NCBI RefSeq assembly: GCF_051020955.1
Contig: NC_135017.1
Coordinates: forward strand, 32,148,689-32,212,688
DNA length: 64,000 bases
From: Megalopta genalis
Taxonomy: Eukaryota > Arthropoda > Insecta > Hymenoptera > Halictidae
Reading direction: 5' to 3'
Shown here: positions 43,801 to 59,700 of the stretch, in pieces
How the letters are laid out: every line of letters starts with the position of its first letter
How positions within the stretch are numbered: position 1 is the stretch's first letter
Notes under the pieces: generated by a model
Seen by the model: only the letters and a program-made list of their open reading frames with translations
The model's database searches: none
What the model was told of the DNA's origin: nothing
Made by a program: the position numbers and the translations under genes

Positions 43801-46800
43801 TTAATGCGTAGTAGAAGGTTTAGCTTCAAATGCATGCGAAAAACATGATTTAGCTTCAAATTAATGCGGAATTGAAGGTATAGCTTCAAATGTATGCGAA
43901 ACACATGACTTAGCATCAAACCAATGGGGAGTAGAAGGTTTAGCTTCAAATGCATGCGAAACACATGATTTAGATTCAAATCAATGCGTAGTAGAAGGCT
44001 TAGCTTCATATCCATGCGAAACAAACGATTTAGCATCAAATACTTGCGAATCAAATGATTTAGCTTCAAATCAATGCGGAGTAGAAGGTTTAGCTTCAAA
44101 TGCATACGAAACACATGATTTAGCTTCAAATACTTGCGATATAAATGGTATAGTTTCAAATCCATGCGAAACAAACGAATTACCTTCACATTCATGCAGA
44201 ACAAAGGATTTAGCTTCAAATCAATGCGGAGTAGAAGGTTTAGCTTCAAATGCATGCGAAACGCATGATTTAGCTTCAAATCAATTCGAATAGGTAGGTT
44301 TAGCTTCAAATCCATGCGAAACAAATGATTTAGCTTTATATACTTGCGGTAAAAATGATTTAGCTTCAACAGCATGCGAAACAAACGAGTAAGCTTCAAA
44401 TCCATGCGAAACACATGATTTAGCTTCAAAACAATGCGGAGTTGAAGGTTTAGCTTCAAATGCATGCGAAACACATGATTTAGCTTCAAATCAATGCGGA
44501 ATACTAGGTTTACCTTCAAATGCATTCGAAACGCATGATTTAGCTTCAGATCAATGCGAATTAGAAGGTTTAGCTTCAAATCCATTAGAAAAAAATTCTT
44601 CGGCTTCACATACCTGCGATATAAATGAATTAGCTTCAACTGAATGCGAAACAAACGAGTTAGCTTCAAACCCATGCGAAACGCATGATTTAGCTTCACA
44701 TCAATTCGAAGAGGAAGGTTTAGCTTCAAACCCATGCGAAACAAATGATTTAGCTTCACATACTTGCAGTATAAATGATTTAGCTTCAACTGAATGCGAA
44801 ACAAACGAGTTATCGTCAAATCCATGCGAAACACAGGATTTAGCTTGGATCAATGCGGAGTAGAAGTTTGGGCTTCAAATGCATGCGAAACACACAATTT
44901 AGCTAAAAAACAATGCGAATTAGAAGGTTTTACTTCAATTCATTTCGACTTCAATTCAATTCGATTCAGGTTCACATACTTGCGATATAAATGATTTAGC
45001 TTCAACTGAATGCGAAACAAACGAGTTAGCTTCAAATCCATGCGAAATACACGATTTAGTTTCAAATCAATGCAAAGTGGAAGGCTTAGCTTCAAATACA
45101 TGAGAAACAAATGGTTTAGCTTCAAATACTTGTGATATAGATGATTTAGCTTCAACTGCATGCGCAACAAACTGGTTAGCTTCAAATCCATGCGAAACAT
45201 ATGATTAAGCTTCAAATCAATGCGAAGTGGAAGGCATAGCTTCAAATACATGAGGAACAAATGGTTTAGCTTCAAATACTTGTGATATGCATGATTTAGC
45301 TTCCACTGAATGCGAAACGAACGAGTTAAAATCATATCCATGCGGAACACATGATTTAGCTTCAAATTCATGCGAAACACCTGGTTGATCTTAATATTCA
45401 TGCGAAACAAATGGTTCCGCTTCAAATACTTGTGGTATACATGATTTAGCTTCAACTGCATGCGAAGCAAACGTGTTATCTTGAAATCCATGCGAAACAC
45501 ATGATTTCTCATCAAATCAATGCGAAGTACAAGACTTAGCTTCAAATACATGGGAAACAAATGATTTATATTTAGATAATTGCGATATATGTGATATAGC
45601 TTCAAATGTACGCGAAACAATCTTGTTTGGTATAAATCCATGCGAATCACATGATTTAGTTTCAAATCAATGCAAAATGGAAGGCGTAGCTTCAAATACG
45701 TGAGAAACCAATGGTTTAGCTTCAAATACTTGTGATATACATGATTTAGCTTCAACTGCAGGCGAAACAAAAGAGTTAGCTACAAATCCAAGCGAAATAC
45801 ATGATTTAGCTTCAAATCAATGCGAAGCTGAAGGCTTAGCTTCAAATCCATGCGAAACAAATGATTTAGTTTGAAATGCTTGCGAATGTAAGTGATATAG
45901 CTTCAAATGCAGGCGAAACGAACGGGTTAGCTTCAAATCCAAGCGAAACACATAATTCAGCATCAAATCAATGCGAATTAGAAGGCTTAGCATCAAATCC
46001 ATGCGAAGCGAATGATTAAGTTTCAAATACTGAGGAATATAAGTGATGCAGCTTCAAATGCAGGCCAACCAAACGAGTTAGCTTCAAATCCATACGAAAT
46101 ACATGATTTAACTTCAAATTCATTCGAAACACATGGTTTAGCTTAATATTCATGAGAAACAAATGGTTCAGCTTCAAATACTTGTGATATACATGATATA
46201 GCATTAACTGCATGCGAAGCAAACGAGTTATCTTGAAATCCATGTGAAACACATGATTTAGCTTCAAATCAATGCGAAGTAGAAGGCTTGGCTTTAAATC
46301 CAAGCGAATCAAATGGTTTAGCTTCAAATACTTGTGATATACATGATATAGCTTCAAATGCTGGCGAAACAAACGAGTTAGCGTCAAATCCATGCGAAAC
46401 ACGTGATTTAGCTACAAATTCGTGCGAAACACATGGTTTAGCATCAAATCAATGCGATGTAGAAGGCTTGGCTTCAAATCCAAGCGAAACACATGATTTA
46501 GCTTCAAATACTTGCGATATAAATGAAATAGCTTCAAATGCAGACGTAACAAACGAGTTAACTTCAAATCCATGCGAAACACATGATTTAGATTCAAATC
46601 AATGCGACGTAGAAGGCTTAGCTTCAAATCAATGCGAATCAAATGGTTTAGCTTCAAATACTTGTGATACACATGATTTAGCTCCAACTGCAGGCGCAAC
46701 AAACATGTTAGTTTCAAATCCAAGCGAAACACATAATTCAGCATCAAATCAATGCGAATTAGAAGGCTTAGCATCAAATCCATGCGAAGCGAATGATTAA

Positions 46801-49130
46801 GTTTCAAATACTGAGGAATATAATTGATGCAGCTTCAAATGCAGGCCAACCAAACGAGTTAGCTTCAAATCCATACGAAATACATGATTTAGCTTAATAT
46901 TCATGAGAAACAAATGGTTCAGCTTCAAATACTTGTGATATACATGATAAGGCTTTAACTGCATGCGAAACAAACGAGTTAGCTTCAAATCAATGCGAAA
47001 CACATGATTTAGCTTCAAATGAATGCGAAGTAGAAGGCTTAGCTTTAAATCCATGCGAAACGAATGGTTTAGCTTCAAATAGTTGTTTTATACACGGTTT
47101 AGCTTCATCTGCCTTCGAAACAAACGAGTTAATATCAAAACAATGCGAAAAATATGATTTACCTTTAAATCAATGCGAAGTAGAAGGCTTAGCTTCAAAT
47201 CTATGCCAGTCAAATGGTTTAGCTTCAAATACTTGTGATATACATGATTTAGCTTCAACTGCATGCGAAACAACCGAGTCAGCTTCAAATCCCGGCGAAA
47301 CACATGATTTAACTTCAAATTCATGCGAAGTAGAAGGCTTAGTTTCAAATCCATGCGAAAAGAATGGATTAGCTTCAAATACTTGTTTTATACATGGTTT
47401 AGCTTCAACTGCATGTGAAACAAACGAGTTAGTTTGCAATCAATGCGAAACACATGATTTATCTTCAAATCAGTGCGAAGCAGAAGGCTTAGCTTCAAAT
47501 CCATGCGAAACGAATGATTTCGCTTCAAATACTTGCCAATATAACTGATATTGCTTCAAATGCAGGCGAAACAAACGAGTTAGCTTCAAATCCATGCGAA
47601 ACACATGATTTAGCTTCAAATCAATGCGAAGTGGAAGTCTTATATTCAAATCCAAGCGAAACAAATGCTTTAGTTTCAAATACTTGTGATTTACATGATT
47701 TAGCTTCAGCTGCATGCGAAACAAACGAGTTAGCTTCAAATCCAAGCGAAACACACGATTTAGCTTGAAATCAATTCGAAGTTGAAGGCTTAGCTTCAAA
47801 TCAACGAGAAACGAATGATGTAGTTTCAAATACTTGCGAATATAAGAGATATAGCTTCAAATGCAGGCGAAACGAACGAGTTAGCTTCAAATCCAAGGGA
47901 AACACATGATTTAACTTCAAATCCATGCGAAACTCATGATTTAGCTTCAAATTCATGCGAGTCATATGGTTTAGCTTCATAGCTTCATATTCTTGCGAAA
48001 CAGATGGGTTAGTTCCAGATACTTGTGATATACATAATTTAGTTTCAAATGCATGCGAATCAAACGAGTTAGCTTCAAATCCATGCGAAACACATAATTT
48101 AGCTTCAAATCAATGCGAAGTAGAATTCTTAGCTTCAAATCAATGCAAAACAAATGGTTTAGCTTCAAATCAATGCGAAGTAGAACGTTTAGCTTCAAAT
48201 CCATAAGAAACAAATGATTTAGCTTCAAATACTTGCAATATAAGTGATATAGCTTCAACTGGAAGCGAAACAATCGAGTTAGCTTCAAATCGATGCGAAA
48301 CACATGACTTAGCTTGAAGTCAATGCGGAGTAGAAGGTTTAGCTTCAATACCATAAGAAACAAATGATATAGCATCTAATACGTGCGACATAAATGATTT
48401 AGCTCCAACTGCATGCGAAGCAAACGAGATAGCTTCAAATCCATGTGAAGCAAACGAGATAGCTTCAAATCCATGTGAAGCACATGATTTAGCTTCACAT
48501 AAATGCGGAGAAGAAGGTTTAGCTTGAAATCCATAAGAAACGAAAAATCCAAGCGAAACAAATGAGTTATCTTCAAATCCATGCGAAATACATTATTTAG
48601 CTTCAAATCAATGCGGAGTAGAAGGTTTACCTTCAAATCCATGCGAAACAAATGATTTAGCCTCAAATACTTGCGATATAAACGATATAGCATCAAATGC
48701 ATGCGAAACAAACGAGTTAGCTGCACATTCATTTGAAACACATGATTTAGCTTCAAATCAATGCGAAGTAGAAGGTTTAGCTTCTACTACTTGCGACGTA
48801 AATGATATATGATTCAAATGCATGCGAAATAAACGAGTTAGTTTCAAATCCTTGCGGAACACATGATTTACCTTCCAAGCAATGCGGAGTAGAAGGTTTA
48901 GCTTCAAATCCATGCGAAAGAAATTATTTAGCTTCAAATCAGTGCGGAGAATATGGTTTAGCTTAAATTCCATGCGAAACTAATGATATAGCTTCAAATA
49001 CTTGCGATATAAATGATTTAGCTGCAACTGGAACCGAAACAAGCGAGTTAGCTTGAAATCCATGCGAGACACATGACTTAGCTTGAAATCAATGCGGAGT
49101 AGAAGGATTTGCTTCAAATGCATGCGAAAC

Positions 49131-50690
49131 ACATGATTTAGCTTCAAATCAGTGCGACGTATAAGGTTTAGCTTCAAAGCCATGCGAAACACATGATTTA
49201 GCTTCAAATCAATGCGGAGTAGATGGTCTAGCTTAAAATCCATGCAAAACAAGTGATTTAGCTTCATATACTTGCGATATAAATGATTTAGCTGTAACTG
49301 GAAGCGAAACAAGCGATTTAGCTTAAGATCCATGCGAAACAAATAATTTAGTTTCAAATACTTGCGATATAAATGATTTAGCTGCAAATGGGAGCGAAAC
49401 AAGCGAGTTAAGTTCAAATCCATGCGAAGTACACGACTCTACTTGAAATCAATGCGGAGTAGATGGTTTAGCTTCAAATGCATGCGAAACACATGATTTA
49501 GCTTCAACACAATGCGAACTAGAAGGTTTAGTTCCAAATACTTGCGATATAAATGATTTAGCTTCACCTGGAAGCGAAACAAGCGAGTTAGCTTCTAATT
49601 CATGCGAAACAAATGATTTAGCTTCAAATACTAGCGATATGAACAATATAGCATCAAATACATGCGAAACAAACGAGTTAGCTTCACATTCATTGGAAAC
49701 AAATGATGTAGCTACAAATAAATGCAGTATAGAAGGCTTAGCTTCAAATGCATGCGTAACACGTGATTTAGATTCAAATCAGTGCGAAGCAGTAGGTTTA
49801 CCTTCAAATCTATGTGAAACAAGTGATTTAGCTTCAAATACTTGCGATATAAATGGTATATCTTCAAATGCATGCAAAACAAACGAATTACCTTCACATT
49901 AATGCAAAACACATGATTTAGCTTCAAATCAGTGCGACGTATAAGGTTTAGCTTCAAAGCCATGCGAAACACATGATTTAGCTTCAAATCAATGCGGAGT
50001 AGATGGTCTAGCTTAAAATCCATGCAAAACAAGTGATTTAGCTTCATATACTTGCGATATAAATGATTTAGCTGTAACTGGAAGCGAAACAAGCGATTTA
50101 GCTAAAGATCCATGCGAAACAAATAATTTAGTTTCAAATACTTGCGATATAAATGATTTAGCTGCAAATGGGAGCGAAACAAGCGAGTTAAGTTCAAATC
50201 CATGCGAAGTACACGACTCTACTTGAAATCAATGCGGAGTAGATGGTTTAGCTTCAAATGCATGCGAAACACATGATTTAGCTTCAACACAATGCGAACT
50301 AGAAGGTTTAGTTCCAAATACTTGCGATATAAATGATTTAGCTTCACCTGGAAGCGAAACAAGCGAGTTAGCTTCTAATTCATGCGAAACAAATGATTTA
50401 GCTTCAAATACTTGCGATATGAACAATATAGCATCAAATACATGCGAAACAAACGAGTTAGCTTCACATTCATTGGAAACAAATGATGTAGCTACAAATA
50501 AATGCAGTATAGAAGGCTTAGCTTCAAATGCATGCGTAACACGTGATTTAGATTCAAATCAGTGCGAAGCAGTAGGTTTACCTTCAAATCTATGTGAAAC
50601 AAGTGATTTAGCTTCAAATACTTGCGATATAAATGGTATATCTTCAAATGCATGCAAAACAAACGAATTACCTTCACATTAATGCAAAAC
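49131..50690 (+). repeat. 780-bp tandem duplication within the array
   Basis: 49131-49910 and 49911-50690 (26 units each) are nearly identical. By eye I find very few differences, among them CTTAAG/CTAAAG at 49323/50103 and CTAGCG/CTTGCG near 49631/50411. The same encoded segments recur at exactly +780. Confidence 0.9.
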
Positions 50691-53082
50691 ACATGATTTA
50701 GCTTCAAATCAATGCGAAGTAGAAGGTCTAGCTTCAAATCGATGCGAAACATGTGATTTAGCTTCGAATCAATGCGAAGTAGAAGGTTTAGCTTCAAATC
50801 CATGCGAAAGAAATGATATAGCTTCAAATACTTGGGATATAAGTTATATAGCTTAAAATACATGCGAAACATACGAATTATCTTCACATTCATGCAAACC
50901 ATATGATTTAGCTTCAAATCAATGTTAGGTATAAGGCTTACCTTCAAATCCATGCGAAATAAACGATTTAGCTTCAAATACTTGCGATATAAATGATTTA
51001 GCTTCAACTACATGCAAAACAAACGAGTTAGCTTCAAATTCGTGCAAAACAAACGAATTACCTTCACATTAATGCAAAACACATGATTTAGCTTCAAATC
51101 AATGCGAAGTAGAAGGTCTAGCTTCAAATCCATGCGAAACAAGTGATTTAGCTTCAAATCAATGCGGAGTAGAAGGTTTAGCTTCAAATCCATGCGAAAG
51201 AAATGATATAGCTTCAAATACTTGAGATATAAGTGATATAGCTTAAAATACATGCGAAACATACGAGTTATCTTCACATTCATGCAAACCATATGATTTA
51301 GCTTCAAATCAATGTTAGGTGTAAGGCTTACCTTCAAATCCATGCGAAACAAACGATTTAGCTTCAACTGGAAGCGACATAAACGAGTTAGCTTCAAATC
51401 CATGCGGAACACATGATTTAGCTTTAAATTCATGCGAAACACATGGTTTAGCTTAATATTCATGCGAAACAATTGGTTCAGCATCAAATACTTGTGATAT
51501 ACATGATTTAGCTTCAACTGCATGTGAAACAATCGTGTTAGCTTCATTTTCAATCGAAACACATGATTCAGCTTCAAATCAATGCGAAGTAGAATGCTTA
51601 GCTTGAATACCCCGCGAAACAAATGGTTTTGCTTCAAATACTTTGCTTCAAACAAACGAGTTAGCTCCAAATGCAGGCGAAACAAACGAGTTAGCTTCAA
51701 ATCCAATCGAAACACATGATTTAGCTTGAAATCAATGCGCAGCTGAAGGCTTAGCTTCAAATCCATGCGAAACGAAAGATTTAGTTTCAAATACTTGCGA
51801 ATATAAGTGATATAGCTTCAAATGCTGGCGAAACAAACGAGTTAACTTCAAATCCATGCGAAACACATGATTTGGATTCAAATCAATGCGAAGTAGAAGG
51901 ACTAGCTTCAACTACATGAAAAACAAATGATTTATATTTAGATAATTGCGATATAAGTGATATAGCTTCAAATGCATGCGAAACAAACGATTTAGCTTCA
52001 AATCTAAACGAAACATATGATATAGCTTCAAATCAATGCGACGTAGAAGGCTTAGTTTCAAATACATCAGAAACAAATGATTTATGTTCAGATAATTGCG
52101 ATATAGTGTCAAATGCACGCGAAAGAAACGATTTAGATTCACATCCAAGGGAAACACATGATTTAATGCGAATCAAATCAATGCGAAGTAGAATGCTTAT
52201 CTTCAAATCCAGGCGAAACAAATGGTTTAGCTTCAAATGCTTGTGATATACATGATTTAGCTTCAGATCAATGCGAAGTAGAATTCTTAGCTTCAAATCA
52301 ATGCAAAACAAATGGTTTAGCTTCAAATACTTGTGATAAACATGATTTAGTTTCAACTGCATGCGAAACAAACGAGTTAGTTTCAAATCCATGCGAAGTA
52401 GAAGGATTAGCTTCAAATACATGAAAAACAAATGATTTATACTTAGATAATTGCGATATAAGTGATATAGCTTCAAATGCAGGCGAAACAAACGAGTTAG
52501 GTTCAAATCAATCCGAAGTAGAAGGCTTATCTTCAAATCAATACGAAACAAATGGTTTAGCTTCAATTACTTGTGATATACATGATTTAGGTTCAAATGC
52601 TGGCGAAACAAACGACTTAGCTTCAAATCCATGCGAAACACATGATTTAGCTTCACATCAATGCGGAGTAGAAGGTTGAACTACAAATCCATGCGAAACA
52701 ATTGATTTATCTTCAAATACTTGCGATGTAAATGATATAGCTTAAAATGCATGAGAAACAAACGACTTAGCTTCAAATCCTGCGGAACACATGATTTAGC
52801 TTCAAATCAATGCGGAGTAGAAGGTTGAACTTCAAATCCATGCGAGACACATGATTTAGCTTCAAATCTATGCGGAGAAGAAGGACTAGGTTAAAATCCA
52901 TGCGAGACAAAAGATTTAGCTTCAAATTCTTGCGATATAAATGATTTAGCTGCAACTGGAAGCGAAACAAGCGAGTTAGCTTCAGATCCATGCGAAACAC
53001 ATAATTTTGATTCAAATCATTGCGGAGTAGAAAGTTTAGTTTCAAATCCATGCGAAACAAATGATTTAGCTTCAAATACTTG

Positions 53083-54774
53083 CGACATAAATGATTTAGC
53101 TTCAACTGGAAGCGACACAAACGAGTTAGCTTCAAATCCATGCGCAACACATGATTTAGCTTCAAATTCATGCGAAACACATGGTTTAGCTTAATATTCA
53201 TGCGAAACAATTGGTTCAGCATCAAATACTTGTGATATACATGATTTAGCTTCAACTGCATGTGAAACAATCGTGTTAGCTTCATTTTCAATCGAAACAC
53301 ATGATTCAGCTTCAAATCAATGCGAAGTAGAATGCTTAGCTTGAAATCCCCGCGAAACAAATGGTTTTGCTTCAAATACTTTGCTTCAAACAAACGAGTT
53401 AGCTTCAAATCCAAGCGAAACACATGATTAAGCTTCAAATCAATGCGAAGTAGAAGGTTTATGTTCAAAGACATGCGAAACAAATGGTTTAGCTTCAAAT
53501 ACTTGCGACATAAATGATTTAGCTTCAACTGGAAGCGACACAAACGAGTTAGCTTCAAATCCATGCGCAACACATGATTTAGCTTCAAATTCATGCGAAA
53601 CACATGGTTTAGCTTAATATTCATGCGAAACAATTGGTTCAGCATCAAATACTTGTGATATACATGATTTAGCTTCAACTGCATGTGAAACAATCGTGTT
53701 AGCTTCATTTTCAATCGAAACACATGATTCAGCTTCAAATCAATGCGAAGTAGAATGCTTAGCTTGAAATCCCCGCGAAACAAATGGTTTTGCTTCAAAT
53801 ACTTTGCTTCAAACAAACGAGTTAGCTTCAAATCCAAGCGAAACACATGATTAAGCTTCAAATCAATGCGAAGTAGAAGGTTTATGTTCAAAGACATGCG
53901 AAACAAATGGTTTAGCTTCAAATACTTGCGACATAAATGATTTAGCTTCAACTGGAAGCGACACAAACGAGTTAGCTTCAAATCCATGCGCAACACATGA
54001 TTTAGCTTCAAATTCATGCGAGACACATGGTTTAGCTTAATATTCATGCGAAACAATTGGTTCAGCATCAAATACTTGTGATATACATGATTTAGCTTCA
54101 ACTGCATGTGAAACAATCGTGTTAGCTTCATTTTCAATCGAAACACATGATTCAGCTTCAAATCAATGCGAAGTAGAATGCTTAGCTTGAAATCCCCGCG
54201 AAACAAATGGTTTTGCTTCAAATACTTTGCTTCAAACAAACGAGTTAGCTTCAAATCCAAGCGAAACACATGATTAAGCTTCAAATCAATGCGAAGTAGA
54301 AGGTTTATGTTCAAAGACATGCGAAACAAATGGTTTAGCTTCAAATACTTGCGACATAAATGATTTAGCTTCAACTGGAAGCGACACAAACGAGTTAGCT
54401 TCAAATCCATGCGCAACACATGATTTAGCTTCAAATTCATGCGAAACACATGGTTTAGCTTAATATTCATGCGAAACAATTGGTTCAGCATCAAATACTT
54501 GTGATATACATGATTTAGCTTCAACTGCATGTGAAACAATCGTGTTAGCTTCATTTTCAATCGAAACACATGATTCAGCTTCAAATCAATGCGAAGTAGA
54601 ATGCTTAGCTTGAAATCCCCGCGAAACAAATGGTTTTGCTTCAAATACTTTGCTTCAAACAAACGAGTTAGCTTCAAATCCAAGCGAAACACATGATTAA
54701 GCTTCAAATCAATGCGAAGTAGAAGGTTTATGTTCAAAGACATGCGAAACAAATGGTTTAGCTTCAAATACTTG
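53083..54774 (+). repeat. 423-bp higher-order repeat x4 within the array
   Basis: A marker beginning ATGTTCAAAGACATGCG occurs at 53461, 53884, 54307 and 54730, each 423 bp apart. Each copy contains a partial unit (CAAATACTTTGCTTCAAAC), which explains why the period is 14 x 30 + 3. It stays in frame, so the minus strand encodes four near-identical 141-residue blocks. A diverged relative lies at about 51361-51700. Confidence 0.9.
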
Positions 54775-56779
54775 TGATATACATGATTTAGCTTCAAATG
54801 CAGGCGAAACAAACGTGTTATCTTCAAATTCAATCGAAACACATGATTCAGCTTCAAAGCAATGGGAAGTTGAAGGCTTAGCTTCAAATCTATGCGAAAC
54901 GAATGATTTAGTTTCAAATACTTGTGAATGTAAGTGATATAGCTTCAAATGCAGGCGAAACAAACGAGTTAGCTTCAAATCCGTGCGAAACTCATGATTT
55001 AGCTGCACATTCATGCGAGTCACATGGTTTAGCTTCATAGCTTCATATTCTTGCGAAACAGATGGTTTAGTTTCAGATACTTGTGATAAACATGATTTGG
55101 CTTCAAATGCATGCCAAACTAACGAGTTAGCATCAAATACAAGGGAAACATATGATTTTAATTAAAATCAATGAGAAGTAGAAAGCTAATCTTGAAATCC
55201 AAGCGAAACAAATTGTTTAGTTCCAAATACTTGTGATATACATGAGTTAGGTTCAACTGAATACGAAACAAACGAGTTAGCTTCAAATCCATGCAAAACA
55301 CATGATTTATCATCAAATCAATGCAGAATAGAAGGTAGATCTTCAAATCCTTGCGGAACACATGATTTAGCTTCAAATCAATTCGGAGTAGAAGGCTTAG
55401 CTTCAAATACATGCGAAACAAATGATTTAGCTTCACATATTTGCGATATAAACGACTTAGCTTCAACTGAATACGAAACAATCGCGTTAGCTTCAAATCC
55501 ATGCGAAACACATGATTTAGCTTCAAATCAATCCGGAGTAGAAGGTTGATCTTCAAATCCTTGCGGAACACATGAATTAGATTCAATTCCGTGCGGAGTA
55601 GATGGTACCGCTTCAAATACATGTGAAACAAATTATTTAGCTTCAAATACTTGCGACATAAATGACATAGCTTCAAATGCATGCGAAACAAACGACTTAG
55701 CTTCAAATCCTTGCGGAACACATGATTTAGCTTCAAATCAATGCGGAGTAGAAGGTTGAACTACAAATCCATGCGAAACAATTGATTTATCTTCAATTAC
55801 TTGCGATGTAAATGATATAGCTTAAAATGCATGAGAAACAAACGACATAGCTTCAAATCCTGCGGAACACATGATTTAGCTTCAAATCAATGCGGAGTAG
55901 AAGGTTGAACTTCAAATCCATGCGAAACACATGATTTAGCTTCAAATCTATGCGGAATAGAAGGCTTAGCTTGAAATGCATGCGAAACACATGATTTAGC
56001 TTCAAATACATGAGATATAAATGGTATAGCTTCAAATGCGTGCGAAACACATGATTTAGCTTCAAATCAATGCGATGTAGAAGGTTTAGCTTCAAATCAA
56101 TGCGATGTAGAAGGTTTAGCTTCAAATCAATGCGATGTAGAAGGTTTAGCTTCAAATCATTCCGATGTAGAAGGTTTAGCTTAAAATCCATGCGAAACAA
56201 ATGATTTAGCTTCACATATTTGCGATATAAACGATTTAGCTTCAACTGAATACGAAACAATCGCGTTAGCTTCAAATCCATGCGAAACACATGATTTAGC
56301 TTCAAATCAATGCGGAGTAGAAGGTTGATCTTCAAATCCTTGCGGAACACATGAATTAGATTCAATACCGTGCGGAGTAGATGGTTCCGCTTCAAATACA
56401 TGTGAAACAAATTATTTAGCTTCAAATACTTGCGACATAAATGACATAGCTTCAAATGCATGCGAAACAAACGACTTAGCTTCAAATCCATGCCAAACAC
56501 ATGATTTAGCTTCAAATCTATGCGGAATAGAAGGCTTAGCTTGAAATGCATGCGAAACACATGATTTAGCTTCAAATCCATGCGAACCATTGATTTAGAA
56601 TCACATACTTGCGATATAAACGATTTAGCTTCAACTGAATACGAAACAAACGAGTTAGCTTCAAATCCATGCGAAACACATGATTTAGCTTCAAATCAAA
56701 GCGGAGTAGAAGTTTGATCTTCAAGTCCTTGCGGAACACATGATTTAGCTTCAAATCAATTCGGAGTAGAAGGCTTAGC

Positions 56780-59700
56780 TTCAAATCCATGCGAAACAAA
56801 TCATTTAGCATCAAATACTTGCGATATAAATGAAGTAGCTTTTTTAATGCAGGCGAAACAAACGGGTTAGCTTCAAATCCATGCGACACAACTGATTTAA
56901 CATCAAATACTTGCGATATATGTGATATAGCTTCAAATGCCGACGAAACAAACGAGTTAGGTTCGAATCCATGCGAAACACATGATTTAGATGCAAATCA
57001 ATGCGTCGTAAAAGGTTTAGATTCAAATCCATGCGAAACAAATGATTTAGCTTTAAATACTTGCGAATATAAGTGATACAGCTTCAAATGCAGGCGAAAC
57101 AAACGAGTTAGCTTCAAATCCATGCGAAACAAACGAGTTAGCTTCAAATCCATGCGAAACACATGATTTAGCTTCAAATCAATGCGATACACATGATTAA
57201 GCTTCAAATGAATGCGAAGTAGAAGGCGTATCTTCAAATCCATGCGAAACGAAAGATTTAGCTTTAAATACTTGCGAATATAAGTGATATAGCTCAAATA
57301 CAGGTGACACAAACGAGTTTGCTTCAAATCCATGCGAAACACATGATTTAGCTTCAAATCCAAGCGAAACACATAATTTAGCTTCAAATCAATGCGATGT
57401 AGAAGGTTTAGCTTCAAATCTGTGCGAAACAAATGATTTAGCTTCAAATACTCTCAATATTAATGATATAGCTTCAAATGCAGAAAAAACAAACGAGATA
57501 GTTTGAAATCCATGCGAAACAAATTGTTTAGTTTGAAATCAGTTCCTAGTAGAAGGATTAGGTTCAAATCCATGCGAAACAAATCATTTAGCATCAAATA
57601 CTTGCGATATAAATGAAGTAGCTTTAAATGCAGACGAAACAATCGGGTTAGCTTCAAATCCATGCGACACAACTGATTTAACATCAAATACTTGCGATAT
57701 GAGTGCTATAGCTTCAAATGCAGGGGAAACAAGCGAGTTAGCTACAAATCCATGCAATAAACGTGATTAACTTAAAATCAACGCGATGTAGAAGGTTTAG
57801 CTTCAAATCCAAGCGAAACACATGATTTAGCTTCAAATCAATGCCATGTAGAATTTTAGCTTCAAATACACGCGAAACAGATGATTTAGGATCAGATACT
57901 TGCGATATAACTGATATAGCTTAAAATGCAGGAAAAACAAACGAGTTAGCTCCAAATCCATGCGAGACAAATGATTTAGCTTCAAATCAATGCGAAGTAG
58001 AAGTATAGCTTCAAATCCACGAGCAACAATTGGTTTAGCCTCAAATATTTGTGATAAACGTGATTTAGCCTCAACTGCATGCGAAACAAACGAGGTAGCT
58101 TCAAATCCAAGCGAAACACATGATATAGCTTCAAATTAATGCGAAGTAGAAGGCTTGGCTTCAAATCAATCCGAAACAAATGGCTTAGCTTCAAATACTT
58201 GTGATATACAAGATGAAGCTTCAAATGCAGGCGGAACAAACGAGTTAGCTTCAAATCCATGCGAAACACATGATTATGCTTCAAATCAATGCGATGTAGA
58301 AGGCTTGACTTCAAATTCAAACAAAACAAATGGTTTGGCTTCAAATACTTGTGATATACATGAATCAGCTTCAATTGCATGCGAAACGAACGAGTTAGTT
58401 TCAAATCCAAGCGAAACATGTGATTTAGCTTCAAATCAATGCGAAGTAGAATGCTTAGCTTCAATTCCTTGCGAATCAAATTGTTTAGGTTCAAATACTT
58501 GCCTTCTAAATGATATAGCTTCAACTGCATGCGAAACAAACGAGTTAGCTTCAAATCCAAACGAAACACATGATTTCGCTTCAAGTCAGTGCGAAGTAGA
58601 AGGCTTAGCTTCAAATCAATGCGGAACAAATGGTTGTGCTTCAAATACTTGTGACATACATGATTTAGCTTCAACTGCATGCGAAACAAACGAGATATCT
58701 CCAAATACATGCGAAACAAATGATTTAGCTTCAAATCAATGCGAAGTAGAAGGCGTAGCTTCAAATCCATGCGTAACAAATGATTTAGCTTCAAATAATT
58801 GCGATATAAGTGATATAGATTCAATTGCATGCGAAACAAACGAGTTACCTTCAAATCCATGCGAAACACATGATTTAGCTTCAAATCAATGCGAAGTAGA
58901 AGGTTTAGCTTTAAATCCGTTCGAAGCAAATTATTTTGGAATCACATACTTGCGATATAAGTGGTATAGCTTCAATGCAGGCGAAACAAACGAGTTAGCT
59001 TCAGATCCATGCGAAATACATGATTTAGCTTCATATCAATTCGAAGTAGAAGGCTCAGCTTCAAATCCATGCGAAGCTAATGGTTCGTCTTCAAATACTT
59101 GTGAAATACATGATTTAGCTTCAACTGCATGCGATACACATGGTTTAACTTAATATTCATGCGAAACGAAAGGTTCAGCTCCAAATACTTGTGATATACA
59201 TAATTTAGCTTCAACTGCATGTGAAACAAACGTGTTAGCTTAAACTCCAAGCGAAACGCATGATTAAGGTTCAAATCAATGCGAAGTGGGAGGCTTAGCT
59301 TCAAATCCATGCGGAACAAATGGTTGTGCTTCAAATACTTGTGACATACATGATTTAGCTTCAACTGCATGCGAAACAAACGAGATAGCTCCAAATACAT
59401 GCGAAACAAATGATTTTGCTTCAAATCCAAGCGAAGTAGAAGGCGTAGCTTCAAATCCATGCGGAACAAATGATTTAGCTGCAAATAATTACGATATAAG
59501 TGATATAGATTCAATTGCATGCGAAACAAACGAGTTAGCTTCAAATCCATGCGAAAAACAAGATTTATCTTCAAATCAATGCGATGTAGAAGAATTAGCT
59601 TCGAATCCATGCAAAGTAGTAGGCTTAGCTTCAAATCCATGCCAAACACATGATTTAGCTTCAAATCCATGGGTTGTAGAAGGCTTAGCTCCAAATCCAT

